Shown here piece by piece: positions 53,433 through 62,670 of a DNA stretch of 64,000 nt. Source of the DNA: an uncultured Lachnospiraceae bacterium (GTDB taxonomy: Bacteria; Bacillota; Clostridia; Lachnospirales; Lachnospiraceae); contig CAJUJP010000013.1 in the NCBI GenBank assembly GCA_910586615.1, positions 7,794 through 71,793 on the forward strand, in the 5' to 3' direction. The notes beneath the pieces are model-generated. The model did no database searches, was not told the DNA's origin, and was given only the letters and a program-made list of their open reading frames with translations. A program made the translations under genes and the position numbers. Numbering within the stretch: position 1 is the first letter of the stretch; each line of letters starts with the position of its first letter.

Positions 53433-54416
53433 CTATATGATTCTGTTCTCATTGTCAAGTTTGCTGACGATCCAGTTGGCCAGCAGAATCGTTGCACAGC
53501 TGCAGATCGCCTGGAAGAACGATGCCGCCGCCGTCTGTCCGATGGGTGCGGAAGACTGAATCGCGTTATAAATGTATGTATCGAAAGTCGACGCTGTCGT
53601 ATACAATGATGCCGGAAGCTGCCCCGTTACCTGGTAGAACAGTCCGAAATCGGAATTGAAAATCTTACCGCAGTCCAGAATCAGCATCATGATGAAGACC
53701 GGTTTGATCGCCGGAAGTGTAATATGCCTTGCCTGCTGCGCTTTCGTTGCTCCGTCCATCACCGCCGCTTCATACAGGGACGGATCGATTCCGGTAATAC
53801 TTGCCAGATAGAGCACCATGCCGTATCCCATACCTTTCCATGTATTCAAAAATACAAGGATAAAAGGCCAGTACTTGCTTTCCTGATACCACATGATCCG
53901 CTCGCCGCCCATTGCCGTTATGATACCGTTGATGTATCCTCTCTCCGGCGTCAAAAGCGCGTAAACAAAATAGCTGATTACTACCCATGACATAAAGTAG
54001 GGTAAAAACATCATCGTCTGGTACACTTTGGAACCTCTCTTGTTCCTCATGCTGCTCAGCATCAGCGCGCCGCCTACCGCCACACTGGCACTGATAATAA
54101 TGAACGCTATGTTGTAGAGGATCGTATTTCTCAGCAGCATCGTAAACGAATTGGATGTGAAGAAATACTTAAAATTACCAAACCCTGCCCAGTCACTGGT
54201 CAGCAGGTTGTAAATAAAACCGTGTCCGCCGGGTGCAAGCTTATACACCTTAAACGCAATGATCACACCAAACATCGGCAGATATGAAAATATCAGAAAC
54301 CACAGCAATGTCGGCAGTGAAAGCAGAAAAAGTTCTGTGTCATCTTTGGACCAGCGCTTCTTCCGGGGCTTTGGAGCGCGTGCTTTTCCTCTGTCAAGCA
54401 CCTTTTTCATTTCCAT
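53433..54416 (-). CDS. ABC importer permease (LplB type)
   Basis: 327 residues, first gene of the operon, ATG at 54416 with AGGAGG eight bases upstream. A basic N-terminus (KARAPKPRKKRW) precedes six helices. The EAA loop is YEAAVMDGATKAQQARHITL then PAIKP. ILDCGKIFNSDFGLFYQVTG matches the LplB family. With the second permease it forms the channel for the imported glycan. A strong promoter lies 47 bases upstream. Confidence 0.93.
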   Translation of the reverse strand: MEMKKVLDRGKARAPKPRKKRWSKDDTELFLLSLPTLLWFLIFSYLPMFGVIIAFKVYKLAPGGHGFIYNLLTSDWAGFGNFKYFFTSNSFTMLLRNTILYNIAFIIISASVAVGGALMLSSMRNKRGSKVYQTMMFLPYFMSWVVISYFVYALLTPERGYINGIITAMGGERIMWYQESKYWPFILVFLNTWKGMGYGMVLYLASITGIDPSLYEAAVMDGATKAQQARHITLPAIKPVFIMMLILDCGKIFNSDFGLFYQVTGQLPASLYTTASTFDTYIYNAIQSSAPIGQTAAASFFQAICSCATILLANWIVSKLDNENRII

Positions 54417-54453
54417 TCTCTTTACCTCCTTTGTTTATATTTTATTTATTTTT

Positions 54454-54459
54454 GTTAAC
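54454..54459. promoter_or_regulatory. GTTAAC palindrome over the predicted start point
   Basis: GTTAAC lies 4-9 bases below the -10 box of the operon promoter. A second copy is at 54522-54527, 68 bases away and upstream of the -35. Paired copies in a LacI-controlled divergent region are plausible operators. Confidence 0.35.
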
Positions 54460-54462
54460 ATT

Positions 54463-54491
54463 ACATTAACATTGTTTAAAATATATGTCAA
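54463..54491 (-). promoter_or_regulatory. Promoter of the N-glycan transport and degradation operon
   Basis: On the minus strand TTGACA (54491-54486) and TAATGT (54468-54463) have a 17-base spacer. Transcription should start near 54456, some 40 bases before the first permease gene. Confidence 0.7.
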
Positions 54492-54539
54492 CATCAATAT
54501 ACATTTTTGTTAGCATAATCAGTTAACACGCTCGTTATT

Positions 54540-54809
54540 TTGTGCACTTTTCTTTAAAAACTCTGTATTTTCGGTTTTTTTCTTGCATTCACCATTTACA
54601 AACATTAACAAATGCGCTTTATTTTGTATGCTTTTGTGCATTTTATCACCTTTTTCACCTTTTGCGGGCACATTTTCGTATTGTTGCACAGTTATTTATT
54701 GTATTTATTGGGATATTTGTACAGTCACCCCGTTCTTTTCATCCTTTTTCACATCATTAACCGCATTTTCCAAAAACATTTCTAGCATTAACATATGTAA
54801 ACATCTTTC
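54540..54809. other. AT-rich divergent region between the N-glycan operon and its LacI regulator
   Basis: No gene is visible. The stretch is very AT-rich with several TTAACA-like words. A near-perfect palindrome, TTAACATATGTAAA (54788-54801), lies just above the LacI promoter. It is a further operator candidate. Confidence 0.4.
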
Positions 54810-54838
54810 TTGTTTTTTCTCCTTCACTGTGCTATACT
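54810..54838 (+). promoter_or_regulatory. Promoter of the LacI-family regulator gene
   Basis: TTGTTT (54810-54815) and TATACT (54833-54838), 17-base spacer, with a TGC extension directly before the -10. The leader would be about 115 nt. Confidence 0.6.
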
Positions 54839-54887
54839 AAAGAGGAAAAAATGTGCATCAAACGATTACAAATACAGAAAATAAATT

Positions 54888-54898
54888 TGCACGGTGCA
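54888..54898. promoter_or_regulatory. Palindrome in the LacI leader
   Basis: TGCACGGTGCA is an 11-bp palindrome inside a roughly symmetric TTTGCACGGTGCACAAA. It lies about 45 bases into the transcript, a position suited to autorepression. Confidence 0.4.
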
Positions 54899-54959
54899 CA
54901 AAAAGTCGGCACCCGCCGCACCGGAATACAAGCACAAAAAGCCGATTTCAGGAGTTACT

Positions 54960-55961
54960 ATGGGAAAAGTTACAATGAAAGACATTGCAGACGCCCTGGA
55001 TATTTCCAGAGTCACCGTCAGCAAAGCATTTAACAATCAGGCCGGAGTATCTGACTCACTCCGGGAATTAATTTTTGACAAAGCAAAGGATCTTGGATAT
55101 ACCAAGCTCCCTTATCAGGCCGTTAATCCGTCTGCACATACCGAGCATACCGTGGCTCTGATCGTGTCAAGGCCCGATTCCGCGTCCTTCTGGACAGGAA
55201 TCATTCACCGCATGGCACAGGAGCTTGCCGAATATAACATTAATCTTATGTATATCTATGTCCCCTCTGTCTTCACCAGAGATTTCGCGCTGCCCTCCAT
55301 CCTTTCCAAAGACAGCGTGGAAGGCATTGCCGTGGTCAACGTATACGATCCCGTCATTCTGGGCATGGTAAACGACCTGCCGGGGCCCAAAGTCTTTCTT
55401 GACACCATTCCCAGCCTGACAGACCGGAAGCTGCACGGCGATCTGATTCTGATCGAGGGTTTCCGCACCGAGTCGGAGATCACGGATCTGCTCATTCAGG
55501 ACGGACATACAGACATCGGTTTTCTCGGCGACATCAATTACGCCCAGACCAACAAAGAACGTTATCTGGGCTACCGCGACAGTATGGACCGCAACGGGCT
55601 GCCAATCCGCCCGGAATTCTGTCTGACACATAGCATAGACGTTTTTTCCTATGCTGGTGAAATCAGCCGCGCTCTTGATTCATTATCCGACTGGCCTACC
55701 GCCTTTGTATGTGCCAGCGATTATGTAGCCCATTTCGCGCAGCAGTATCTGGATGAAAACTCCCGGAAGCTGCCCCATCCTGTCACTTTGACAGGTTTTG
55801 ACAACACGGACGAGTACCCCAATGTCCGCGGCCGCATTATCACGGCCAATGTTCCTACCGGATTGCTGGGAAAACGAATGGCAATGCAGATGCTGTTCCG
55901 CACAAACCATCCCGACGCACCTCAGGAACTTACTTTTATCAAGCCTTACATTATCCGATAA
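54960..55961 (+). CDS. LacI-family transcriptional regulator of the N-glycan locus
   Basis: 333 residues; the ATG at 54960 has GGAG five bases upstream, and the frame is open to 54894. The N-terminal HTH reads VTMKDIADALDISRVTVSKA followed by FNNQAG. The hinge contains TEHTVALIVS, and the periplasmic-binding-like sensor domain includes LIQDGHTDIGFLGDINYAQT and PVTLTGFDNTDEYP. It is divergent from the importer/glycosidase operon and 543 bases from it, the standard layout for a local regulator. The inducer is probably a glycan breakdown product; that is inference. Confidence 0.93.
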   Translation: MGKVTMKDIADALDISRVTVSKAFNNQAGVSDSLRELIFDKAKDLGYTKLPYQAVNPSAHTEHTVALIVSRPDSASFWTGIIHRMAQELAEYNINLMYIYVPSVFTRDFALPSILSKDSVEGIAVVNVYDPVILGMVNDLPGPKVFLDTIPSLTDRKLHGDLILIEGFRTESEITDLLIQDGHTDIGFLGDINYAQTNKERYLGYRDSMDRNGLPIRPEFCLTHSIDVFSYAGEISRALDSLSDWPTAFVCASDYVAHFAQQYLDENSRKLPHPVTLTGFDNTDEYPNVRGRIITANVPTGLLGKRMAMQMLFRTNHPDAPQELTFIKPYIIR

Positions 55962-56124
55962 TGCCATAAGCCAGACTGTTTTGCTCTGCTTTCAGAATAT
56001 TTGTACCTTTCTGTTCAGGCAGTATCACAGCATACTTTCGGCATGTATCAGGCAACTCGTACCCGGAATACAACTTTCTCCCCGCGGATCAGAGTTTCCA
56101 TACCGGGGAAGCATGGAGGTCCTT

Positions 56125-57054
56125 ATGCCGGAACACAAAGCAGCACTGGTGAAAGAATCCGTCAACCGTATCATCAAAGGAAAAGAACCGATCGTCGAGA
56201 AAGTTCTGGCCGCAATCCTTGGCGGCGGGCATATTTTAATGGAAGATATTCCCGGCGTGGGAAAGACCACCCTCGCCACCACCTTCGCCCGTGTACTCTC
56301 CCTGGACTACCGGAGAGTGCAGTTCACACCCGACGTTCTGCCCGGTGACCTGCTAGGTTTTTCCATGTACCACAGCAGCACAGGCACTTTTGAATTTCAG
56401 GAAGGAGCCGTCTTTACGAATCTGCTTCTGGCTGATGAAATCAACCGGACTTCTCCCAAAACCCAGTCCGCCCTTCTGGAAGTCATGGAAGAGCGTCAGG
56501 CCAGTGTGGAGGGGGAGACCCGCCGCCTGCCGGATCCTTTTATCGTAATCGCAACCCAGAATCCTGCCGGTTCCTCCGGCACACAGCTTCTGCCGGAATC
56601 CCAGCTTGACCGTTTTCTCATCCGCCTGTCCATGGGCTATCCGGGGCACGAAGATGCCGTGGCGCTCTTAAAAGGCGAAGTCTGGAAACGGCTTTCTGAC
56701 ATCCGGCCTGTCCTTTCCCTGGAAGAACTGAAAGCTCTGCAGAAGCAGACGGAAGAAATTTTCGTCCATGATGCCCTTTACGAATACATGGTTTCCCTGG
56801 TGGAAGAGACCCGGAACAGCCCGCTCTTTGCCCAGGGTGCCAGCCCTCGCGGGGCCATCGCCCTGCTGCGCATGTCCCGGGCCATGGCGGTACTGGCCGG
56901 AAGAGATTTCGTGACCGCAAAAGACATCCAGAGCGTGCTCGTGGATGTACTCGGCCACAGGGTACGCTTAAGCGCCAGAGCCCGAACCGAGGGCACCGAC
57001 ATAAAAGATGCGCTTGAGACTTTATACAAAACGGTAAAGACTCCCAGGCTGTAA
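56125..57054 (+). CDS. MoxR-family AAA+ ATPase
   Basis: About 309 residues. An ATG at 56125 follows GGAGG at five bases; another in-frame ATG at 56113 is possible. The frame open to 55798 overlaps the LacI gene and was not used. Walker A is EDIPGVGKTTLA, Walker B NLLLADEINRTSPKTQSALL, sensor 1 VIATQNPAG and the Arg finger region QLDRFLIR. The C-terminal lid carries SPRGAIALLRMSRAMA. MoxR ATPases act as chaperones for maturation of membrane or secreted complexes, usually with a DUF58 partner, as here. Confidence 0.94.
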   Translation: MPEHKAALVKESVNRIIKGKEPIVEKVLAAILGGGHILMEDIPGVGKTTLATTFARVLSLDYRRVQFTPDVLPGDLLGFSMYHSSTGTFEFQEGAVFTNLLLADEINRTSPKTQSALLEVMEERQASVEGETRRLPDPFIVIATQNPAGSSGTQLLPESQLDRFLIRLSMGYPGHEDAVALLKGEVWKRLSDIRPVLSLEELKALQKQTEEIFVHDALYEYMVSLVEETRNSPLFAQGASPRGAIALLRMSRAMAVLAGRDFVTAKDIQSVLVDVLGHRVRLSARARTEGTDIKDALETLYKTVKTPRL

Positions 57055-57146
57055 CATATTGCAATAAAAAATTTACGCAAAGCAGGTATTTTCCGGGAAT
57101 ATTCCCCGAATTTGAAACTCCGCAAAGCAGAATCACGAAGGATCAC

Positions 57147-58238
57147 ATGATGGCAAGAGACAAACAAAATGTGAAAAGAACAGACAGGCAAGGCCGGCAG
57201 ATCCGTATCTCCTTTTTTCATCTGGCGACCTTTTTGTTCGTTTACGCGGTCAATGCTCTCCTGTTTCTCATTTTCCGAGGCTATTTTTTCCTGGTGACGG
57301 GAATGATTCTCTCCGCTCTTGTGCCTTTTTCCTTCTTCACCGCATGGCGGCTTGCTCTCAGCGTAGAAGCATACGTTTCCGTAGAAAAGGATGCTCTTTG
57401 CACCGGTGAAGAAAACCGGGTTGTTTTTTTCGTGGACAACCCCGGATGGCTCTGCGCGCTGCGAAGCACCTGGTTTCTTGAGACCGGCAATTCTTTCTAT
57501 GAAACCTTTGACAGCCACAGGCTGGTGCTGTCCATTCCGCCCCGCGGCAGAAAGATGTTTCCCATGCCCCTCATCCTGACTGATCTGGGACAGATCGTTT
57601 TTCGCTGTCAGAAATTTGCAGTCACGGATCTGCTGGGTATTTTTTCTATTTATTCCATGTGTAATGCCGCCGGCAGCTTCTGTGTGCTTCCCGGTTCAGA
57701 TGCCGGGCCGGCATCCCCGCTCCCGGTCACCGGATCCGGTACAACAGAGTTGGCAGAAAGCAGGCAAAAGGGAAACGACCACAGCGAAATCAGCGACATC
57801 CGCACCTACCGGCCCGGTGACCGTCCGAGGGACATCCACTGGAAACTGTCCGCAAGACAGCGGGAACTGATGGCAAAAGAACGGGTTACCCTTTCCGGCA
57901 GTGAACAGGTACTGCTTCTGGAACTTCCAACGGCCAAGAAGAGCGCAGAACGCTTACTGACAGAGGGCTATGGCCTGATCAAAAGACTGCTCGACAGTCC
58001 CGGAACCATCCGTCTCCTTGTCTGGGACAATACCCTTTTTTCCTTTGAAAGCTATTCCTGCAGCAGCCCGGAAGAACTGGATGCCGCATATCACGGAATC
58101 TTTCACGCGCCCCTGTCTTCCCGCACCTGCAGTTCACTGAAGCAGTATATGAAAAACTGTTATCCCCGGCTGGACAGCTATCTGTGCATAACCGGCGGGG
58201 ACGAAACCGTACAGTTGGAGACTTGTATCAATGGCTAA
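57147..58238 (+). CDS. DUF58 domain membrane-anchored protein
   Basis: 363 residues, ATG at 57147 with AAGGA upstream. Two hydrophobic helices (about 22-68) are followed by a beta-sandwich region and the DUF58 core with its hallmark TYRPGDRPRDIHWKLSARQR (about 225-245). It is the standard partner of MoxR ATPases, located between the moxR and transglutaminase genes. Its end overlaps the next start by 8 bases. The biochemical role of the family is not established. Confidence 0.92.
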   Translation: MMARDKQNVKRTDRQGRQIRISFFHLATFLFVYAVNALLFLIFRGYFFLVTGMILSALVPFSFFTAWRLALSVEAYVSVEKDALCTGEENRVVFFVDNPGWLCALRSTWFLETGNSFYETFDSHRLVLSIPPRGRKMFPMPLILTDLGQIVFRCQKFAVTDLLGIFSIYSMCNAAGSFCVLPGSDAGPASPLPVTGSGTTELAESRQKGNDHSEISDIRTYRPGDRPRDIHWKLSARQRELMAKERVTLSGSEQVLLLELPTAKKSAERLLTEGYGLIKRLLDSPGTIRLLVWDNTLFSFESYSCSSPEELDAAYHGIFHAPLSSRTCSSLKQYMKNCYPRLDSYLCITGGDETVQLETCING

Positions 58239-60585
58239 CGACACACGAATCAGCAGAATAAATTCTCTGTTCCCGAAAAGAAAGCCGCACACAGACAGCA
58301 TCCTTTTGTCCGATGGCATTCTCCTGTCCGGCGTTCCGGACCGGGCACAGGAAAAAGGCAGCACGGCCCTGAATCTTCTCGTCCGCGCTTTCTTTTTATT
58401 TGCCATGGTCACGGGCAGCCTTGGAGGAATGCTGTCTGCCTTCAATATTTCTTATGCAAAATGGGCCTTTTTCCTGACAGCCTTTCTTGTATCACTCTAC
58501 TGCTCCTCCCTGTATCTTGCCGCCTGGTGGGAAAATACAGGGTACATTCTTATCTTTCTTGTGGTCCTGAACGCCGGCATAAGCCTGCGCACCTATATCA
58601 GCAGCGGTTTCTACGGCATTTTGAACGATATGGCCGCCTCCGCCGCGGCTTTCTTCGGCTCAGACGCGCAGGTCAGTTATGTGGAGCAGGTGGCCGATCA
58701 TTCTCTGGCCATCTCCACCGCCATGTGCTTCTTTGCCCTGATCGGCTGTATCATCACCAACGGCCTGATCTCCCGCAAGGCGAAATACATAATGGCTGCC
58801 GTTCCGTCCACACTCTTCCTGCTCCTCCCCGTCTATCTGGAGCTGGAACCCTCAGGCATCTATACAGTCCTTTTTGCCGCCGGGCTCCTCACCGTGTATA
58901 TTTTCAGGCACAATCAGTATCTGTGCCACCGTCCGAAAGCGAAAGTCCTGCAAAAAGCTGCAAAAAAGCATATACTTCTGGGGAATTTTTCCGGCACTGC
59001 CGCCCTGGGAACAATGCTTGCTGTGGTTTTGCTGTGCAGCGCTGCCGCAGGTGTCACCAGTCTGCTGATCCCACGGAGTTCCTTTATGGAAGCGCCAAAA
59101 AACAGCAGCTTAAAGCTGCGTACCATGGATACCATGGAAAATTTCTATCTGCTGGGCATTATGGGACTGATCAATTACTACCCCTCCACCGGCGGACTGG
59201 TAAACGGCAGACTGGGCGGTGTAAGCTCCGTCCGGCTGGACTATGAAACCGATCTGACTCTGGAATTTGTACCCTATACTTATGAACGGATCTATCTGAA
59301 AACTTTCCTGGGCGCCGAGTACCTCCCCTATGAAAACCGCTGGAGCATTCAGGATGAGACGGCTTATGCCGAAGGCTGGAACACAGACACCGCCGACCGG
59401 CTGGAACATGCCTTTCTTTCCGGCGGTGAAGGATATGCAAGAGGCGTTATGAACATCAGAAATGTGGCGGCAATGACAGGAGTCTATCTGCCCTATTACT
59501 CTAAGGATACCCGAAAAATCATCCGGGTCGGCACAGAACAGTCCTATACCTTTTATCCGCTTCTGACGGATTCTCCGGAAGATCCCGCCCAGACTCCCGT
59601 AAATGCCTGCTGGCTTGCAGTACCGGAAGAAAACGAGGAAACTATCGCAAATTTCTGCACTGAAGCCGGACTTTCCGGCACTCCTGAAGAGATCATCACC
59701 AGACTGCAGGATTATTTTCAGCAGGAATACCCCTATACCCTCAGTCCCGGCGCCACTCCCAGAAGAAAAGACTTCGTCAATTATTTTCTCGCAGATAAAC
59801 GCAAAGGCTACTGTGCCCATTACGCCTCCTCTGCCGTGCTGATCCTGCGGTATATGGGCATCCCCGCCCGGTACGTGGAAGGTTATGCCATAGATGCTGT
59901 GGAAATTGCCGAAGATGCCCGACGGACTGACGGAAACGCTGCCGATTTCTATGAAGGCGCTTCCCTGCTTTCCGGCAGTTCGGTGGTCTCCTACGATGCC
60001 TCGGACGGCAACGCCCATGCATGGGTAGAAATTTACGATGAGAATATAGGATGGCATCCCATAGAACTGACGCCCTATATCACAGGGCAGGAAGATAACC
60101 GGGCCAGCCTGTGGGATCTGTTTGCCGGCCTGTTCCGGTCCGGGACAATGCCCGGGAACACCGGCGGCGAAACACAGACTGATACTTCCGGAACCGCAAT
60201 AGCAGATGTTCTGCGCACATCCGCTTCCGGCCTAAGATCCGGCTTCCTTATACTGCTTCTGACCATACCGGTATGGCTTCTGGTTCGGAAAGGACTGGCC
60301 CTCTATCATTACAGATCTGCAGACCGCAGCGAGAAACTGCTGATACGATACCGGAAACTTGTCCATAAAGCATCCGTCAGGCAGAAGCCGGACAGACTTC
60401 TCTACGGCAAAAACTTCGAAGAGCAGGCCGCCTGGTTTGTTGAAAACGGGTTTCTGCCGGCCCATGGCGGCCATGCCGACAGACTCGTCTGCATTCTGAA
60501 TGAGGCCGCCTTTTCCGGACGGGAGATTTCCGAAGAAATGTCTGCTGAAGCACAATTGATCATGCGCTCCATGATGTCAGACTGA
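58231..60585 (+). CDS. Transglutaminase-like membrane protein (TgpA-type)
   Basis: 784 residues; GGAG lies ten bases before the ATG at 58231. Six or so helices fill residues 45-285. The outer transglutaminase-like domain (about 495-615) has the catalytic Cys in RKGYCAHYASSAVLILRYMG and the His in NAHAWVEIYDENIGWHPIEL. The usual catalytic Asp of W-x-P-V-D is Glu here, as often seen in Clostridia from recall. A last helix (about 670-690) and a DUF4129-like tail follow. With MoxR and DUF58 it forms a widespread three-gene operon of unknown substrate. Its last 9 bases overlap the convergent chemoreceptor gene. Confidence 0.92.
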   Translation: MANDTRISRINSLFPKRKPHTDSILLSDGILLSGVPDRAQEKGSTALNLLVRAFFLFAMVTGSLGGMLSAFNISYAKWAFFLTAFLVSLYCSSLYLAAWWENTGYILIFLVVLNAGISLRTYISSGFYGILNDMAASAAAFFGSDAQVSYVEQVADHSLAISTAMCFFALIGCIITNGLISRKAKYIMAAVPSTLFLLLPVYLELEPSGIYTVLFAAGLLTVYIFRHNQYLCHRPKAKVLQKAAKKHILLGNFSGTAALGTMLAVVLLCSAAAGVTSLLIPRSSFMEAPKNSSLKLRTMDTMENFYLLGIMGLINYYPSTGGLVNGRLGGVSSVRLDYETDLTLEFVPYTYERIYLKTFLGAEYLPYENRWSIQDETAYAEGWNTDTADRLEHAFLSGGEGYARGVMNIRNVAAMTGVYLPYYSKDTRKIIRVGTEQSYTFYPLLTDSPEDPAQTPVNACWLAVPEENEETIANFCTEAGLSGTPEEIITRLQDYFQQEYPYTLSPGATPRRKDFVNYFLADKRKGYCAHYASSAVLILRYMGIPARYVEGYAIDAVEIAEDARRTDGNAADFYEGASLLSGSSVVSYDASDGNAHAWVEIYDENIGWHPIELTPYITGQEDNRASLWDLFAGLFRSGTMPGNTGGETQTDTSGTAIADVLRTSASGLRSGFLILLLTIPVWLLVRKGLALYHYRSADRSEKLLIRYRKLVHKASVRQKPDRLLYGKNFEEQAAWFVENGFLPAHGGHADRLVCILNEAAFSGREISEEMSAEAQLIMRSMMSD

Positions 60586-62670
60586 GGTCTCCCCGGTCTC
60601 CTTCTCAATCTTAAATCTGCTGATCTCACCGGTAAGCTTACGGGCTTCCTCGCCCAGCCTGCCGGTGGCTTCATTCAGTTCATTCACGGCATCCACCTGC
60701 TGCTGTGCCGCGTCTGTCATCTGCCCGGTGGATTCCAGTGTCTGTCTGGAAACCGCCGATATATTGGCCACCGCCTCCATTGTCTTGTCTTTGCTCCGCT
60801 CCATGTTACGCATATTGCCTGCGATCTTCTCAATCTTCCTGGCAAGCCCGTCCACACTGTCACTCATCTCATGGAAGGCTTCCACCGTGTCGCTCATAGC
60901 CGTTTCCTGCTCCTCCACGATCTTCTCGGATTCTCTCGCCACCAGTACCGTCTCCTCCGTCCCGTTCTGGATCCTGTCCACGATCACGCCGATCCTCTCC
61001 ACCGAACGGACAGACTCCTCGGAAAGCTTCCTGACTTCCTCCGCCACCACTGCGAAACCGTCTCCGATGTTCCCCAGCCGGGCCGCCTCGATTCTCGCAT
61101 TCAGAGACAGCATCTGTGTTCTGGATGCAATGCCCTTAATAGAAACAATGATATCCGTAATGGCCTTCGTCTCTTCAGCCAGGGACTCTATCTTGTCAAT
61201 GACCTGACCGGTCACTTTTGCAGTCTCGTTTGCCTTGTCTTCCAGCAAGTCAATGGCAGATACTCCCTTTTCCACCACCATCTTACTTTTATTGGCACGT
61301 CTGATCGCTCCTTCCGTCTCCTCATCCACCTGCTCGATCTGCACCGCAAGCTCGTCCATCTTACTCAGACAGTGCTCCACTTCCTCATTCTGCCGGTTGA
61401 TGCCCGCATTCACTTCCATGATCGCGTCTTTAATCTGCCCGGTGGTCACCATCATCTGACCTGACGTAGCTGTCACACCCTCCACCGATGCGAGTACATG
61501 GCCTGAAACATAGTTTGTTTTCTGAATCAGTTCCCTTGTGTTGACAAGCATGTCACCGGCATGGTCTCCGAGTTTTTTAAATTCATCCCGTCCCTTCATA
61601 TTGACTTCTACAGTCAAATCACCTTCCGCCACCGCTTTCATCACCTTGCTGATCCGTTTGATGGAAGAATTGATTCCCGTGGAAATCACTGCTCCGGTGC
61701 TGACAGATATAAACAGCGCCAGGAGCACGATCACCACCGTTGCGATCTGGATGTCCTTCAGACTTGCAGTGATCACCGCCTGAGGAATCATATTACAGAC
61801 TGTAAATCCCGTATCTCCCACACGGGAAAGCAGTAAAAGATAGGTCTGCCCGCCGTATTTTATGTAAGCAGAACTGGTCTGCTCATTTCCCGCCATAAAT
61901 TCATGATATGCCCCCAATGTGGAAAAAGCCGCGGAAATATCCTGCTCCATATTGGTAATCTGCCGGCCGTCCCCGGACACAAGGGCACAAATATTCCCTT
62001 CGCCCAGATCCATCCGCATAAGCGGCTCTTTCACTGTATTTACCGCCACATCCATGACAACCACACCCACCGGCCTGGATGCCTGATCGACAATATTCCT
62101 TTTTACAGTAAAAGCATACTCGTCCGAACGGTGTTCCGTCATGCCGTCCAGATCTCTATGATAGCCCGCAAAAACGACCTGTTCTTTCATGCCGGCCATT
62201 TCCAGTCCTTCCTGTGTACCGCTGTACTCCTCATAGTCCAGCTTCTTGACATCCAGATAGGAAACGCACGGATTACCGTATTCACCGAAAGCATAAATCC
62301 CGCTGATATAATCTCCTGCGAAGGCATCACGCAGAAGGCTCTTATTAAGTTCCCTGAAATTTTTCTTCTCCTGCAGCGGATCATCTTTATAAGCGCCCCG
62401 GTAATAAGACCGTAACGAATTGTTAATGGCGATCTGGTTACAGGTGCCTGCAATGTTATTCATCATAAGCCCGTAATACTCCGCCGTCTTCTCAATAGTG
62501 TTCTCCATTGACATCTCATAATTGGCTATAATTGTCCCGGCAGCCCGTCGGTAAGAAATGATTCCAAGTATCACAATCAAGATAATCGGAATCAGATAAC
62601 TTACAAGCAATTTTCCTCTGATGCTGTACAAGACTGTCTTTTGCTTTCCTAATCCCCCGGAAACCTTCAT
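60577..62670 (-). CDS. Methyl-accepting chemotaxis protein with variant signalling tip
   Basis: 697 residues, ATG at 62670. Helix 1 (about 20-42) and helix 2 (about 300-325) enclose a Cache-like outer domain (SRPVGVVVMDVAVNTVKEPL, LLSRVGDTGFTVCNMI). A HAMP domain precedes the coiled-coil signalling region. Its tip reads GIASRTQMLSLNARIEAARL followed by GNIGDGFAVVAEEVRKLSEE. The family norm is [25 protein letters not shown], so several tip positions differ. Signalling to CheA may be altered, or it may use different partners. It ends in a 9-base tail-to-tail overlap with the transglutaminase gene. Confidence 0.93.
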   Translation of the reverse strand: MKVSGGLGKQKTVLYSIRGKLLVSYLIPIILIVILGIISYRRAAGTIIANYEMSMENTIEKTAEYYGLMMNNIAGTCNQIAINNSLRSYYRGAYKDDPLQEKKNFRELNKSLLRDAFAGDYISGIYAFGEYGNPCVSYLDVKKLDYEEYSGTQEGLEMAGMKEQVVFAGYHRDLDGMTEHRSDEYAFTVKRNIVDQASRPVGVVVMDVAVNTVKEPLMRMDLGEGNICALVSGDGRQITNMEQDISAAFSTLGAYHEFMAGNEQTSSAYIKYGGQTYLLLLSRVGDTGFTVCNMIPQAVITASLKDIQIATVVIVLLALFISVSTGAVISTGINSSIKRISKVMKAVAEGDLTVEVNMKGRDEFKKLGDHAGDMLVNTRELIQKTNYVSGHVLASVEGVTATSGQMMVTTGQIKDAIMEVNAGINRQNEEVEHCLSKMDELAVQIEQVDEETEGAIRRANKSKMVVEKGVSAIDLLEDKANETAKVTGQVIDKIESLAEETKAITDIIVSIKGIASRTQMLSLNARIEAARLGNIGDGFAVVAEEVRKLSEESVRSVERIGVIVDRIQNGTEETVLVARESEKIVEEQETAMSDTVEAFHEMSDSVDGLARKIEKIAGNMRNMERSKDKTMEAVANISAVSRQTLESTGQMTDAAQQQVDAVNELNEATGRLGEEARKLTGEISRFKIEKETGETSV

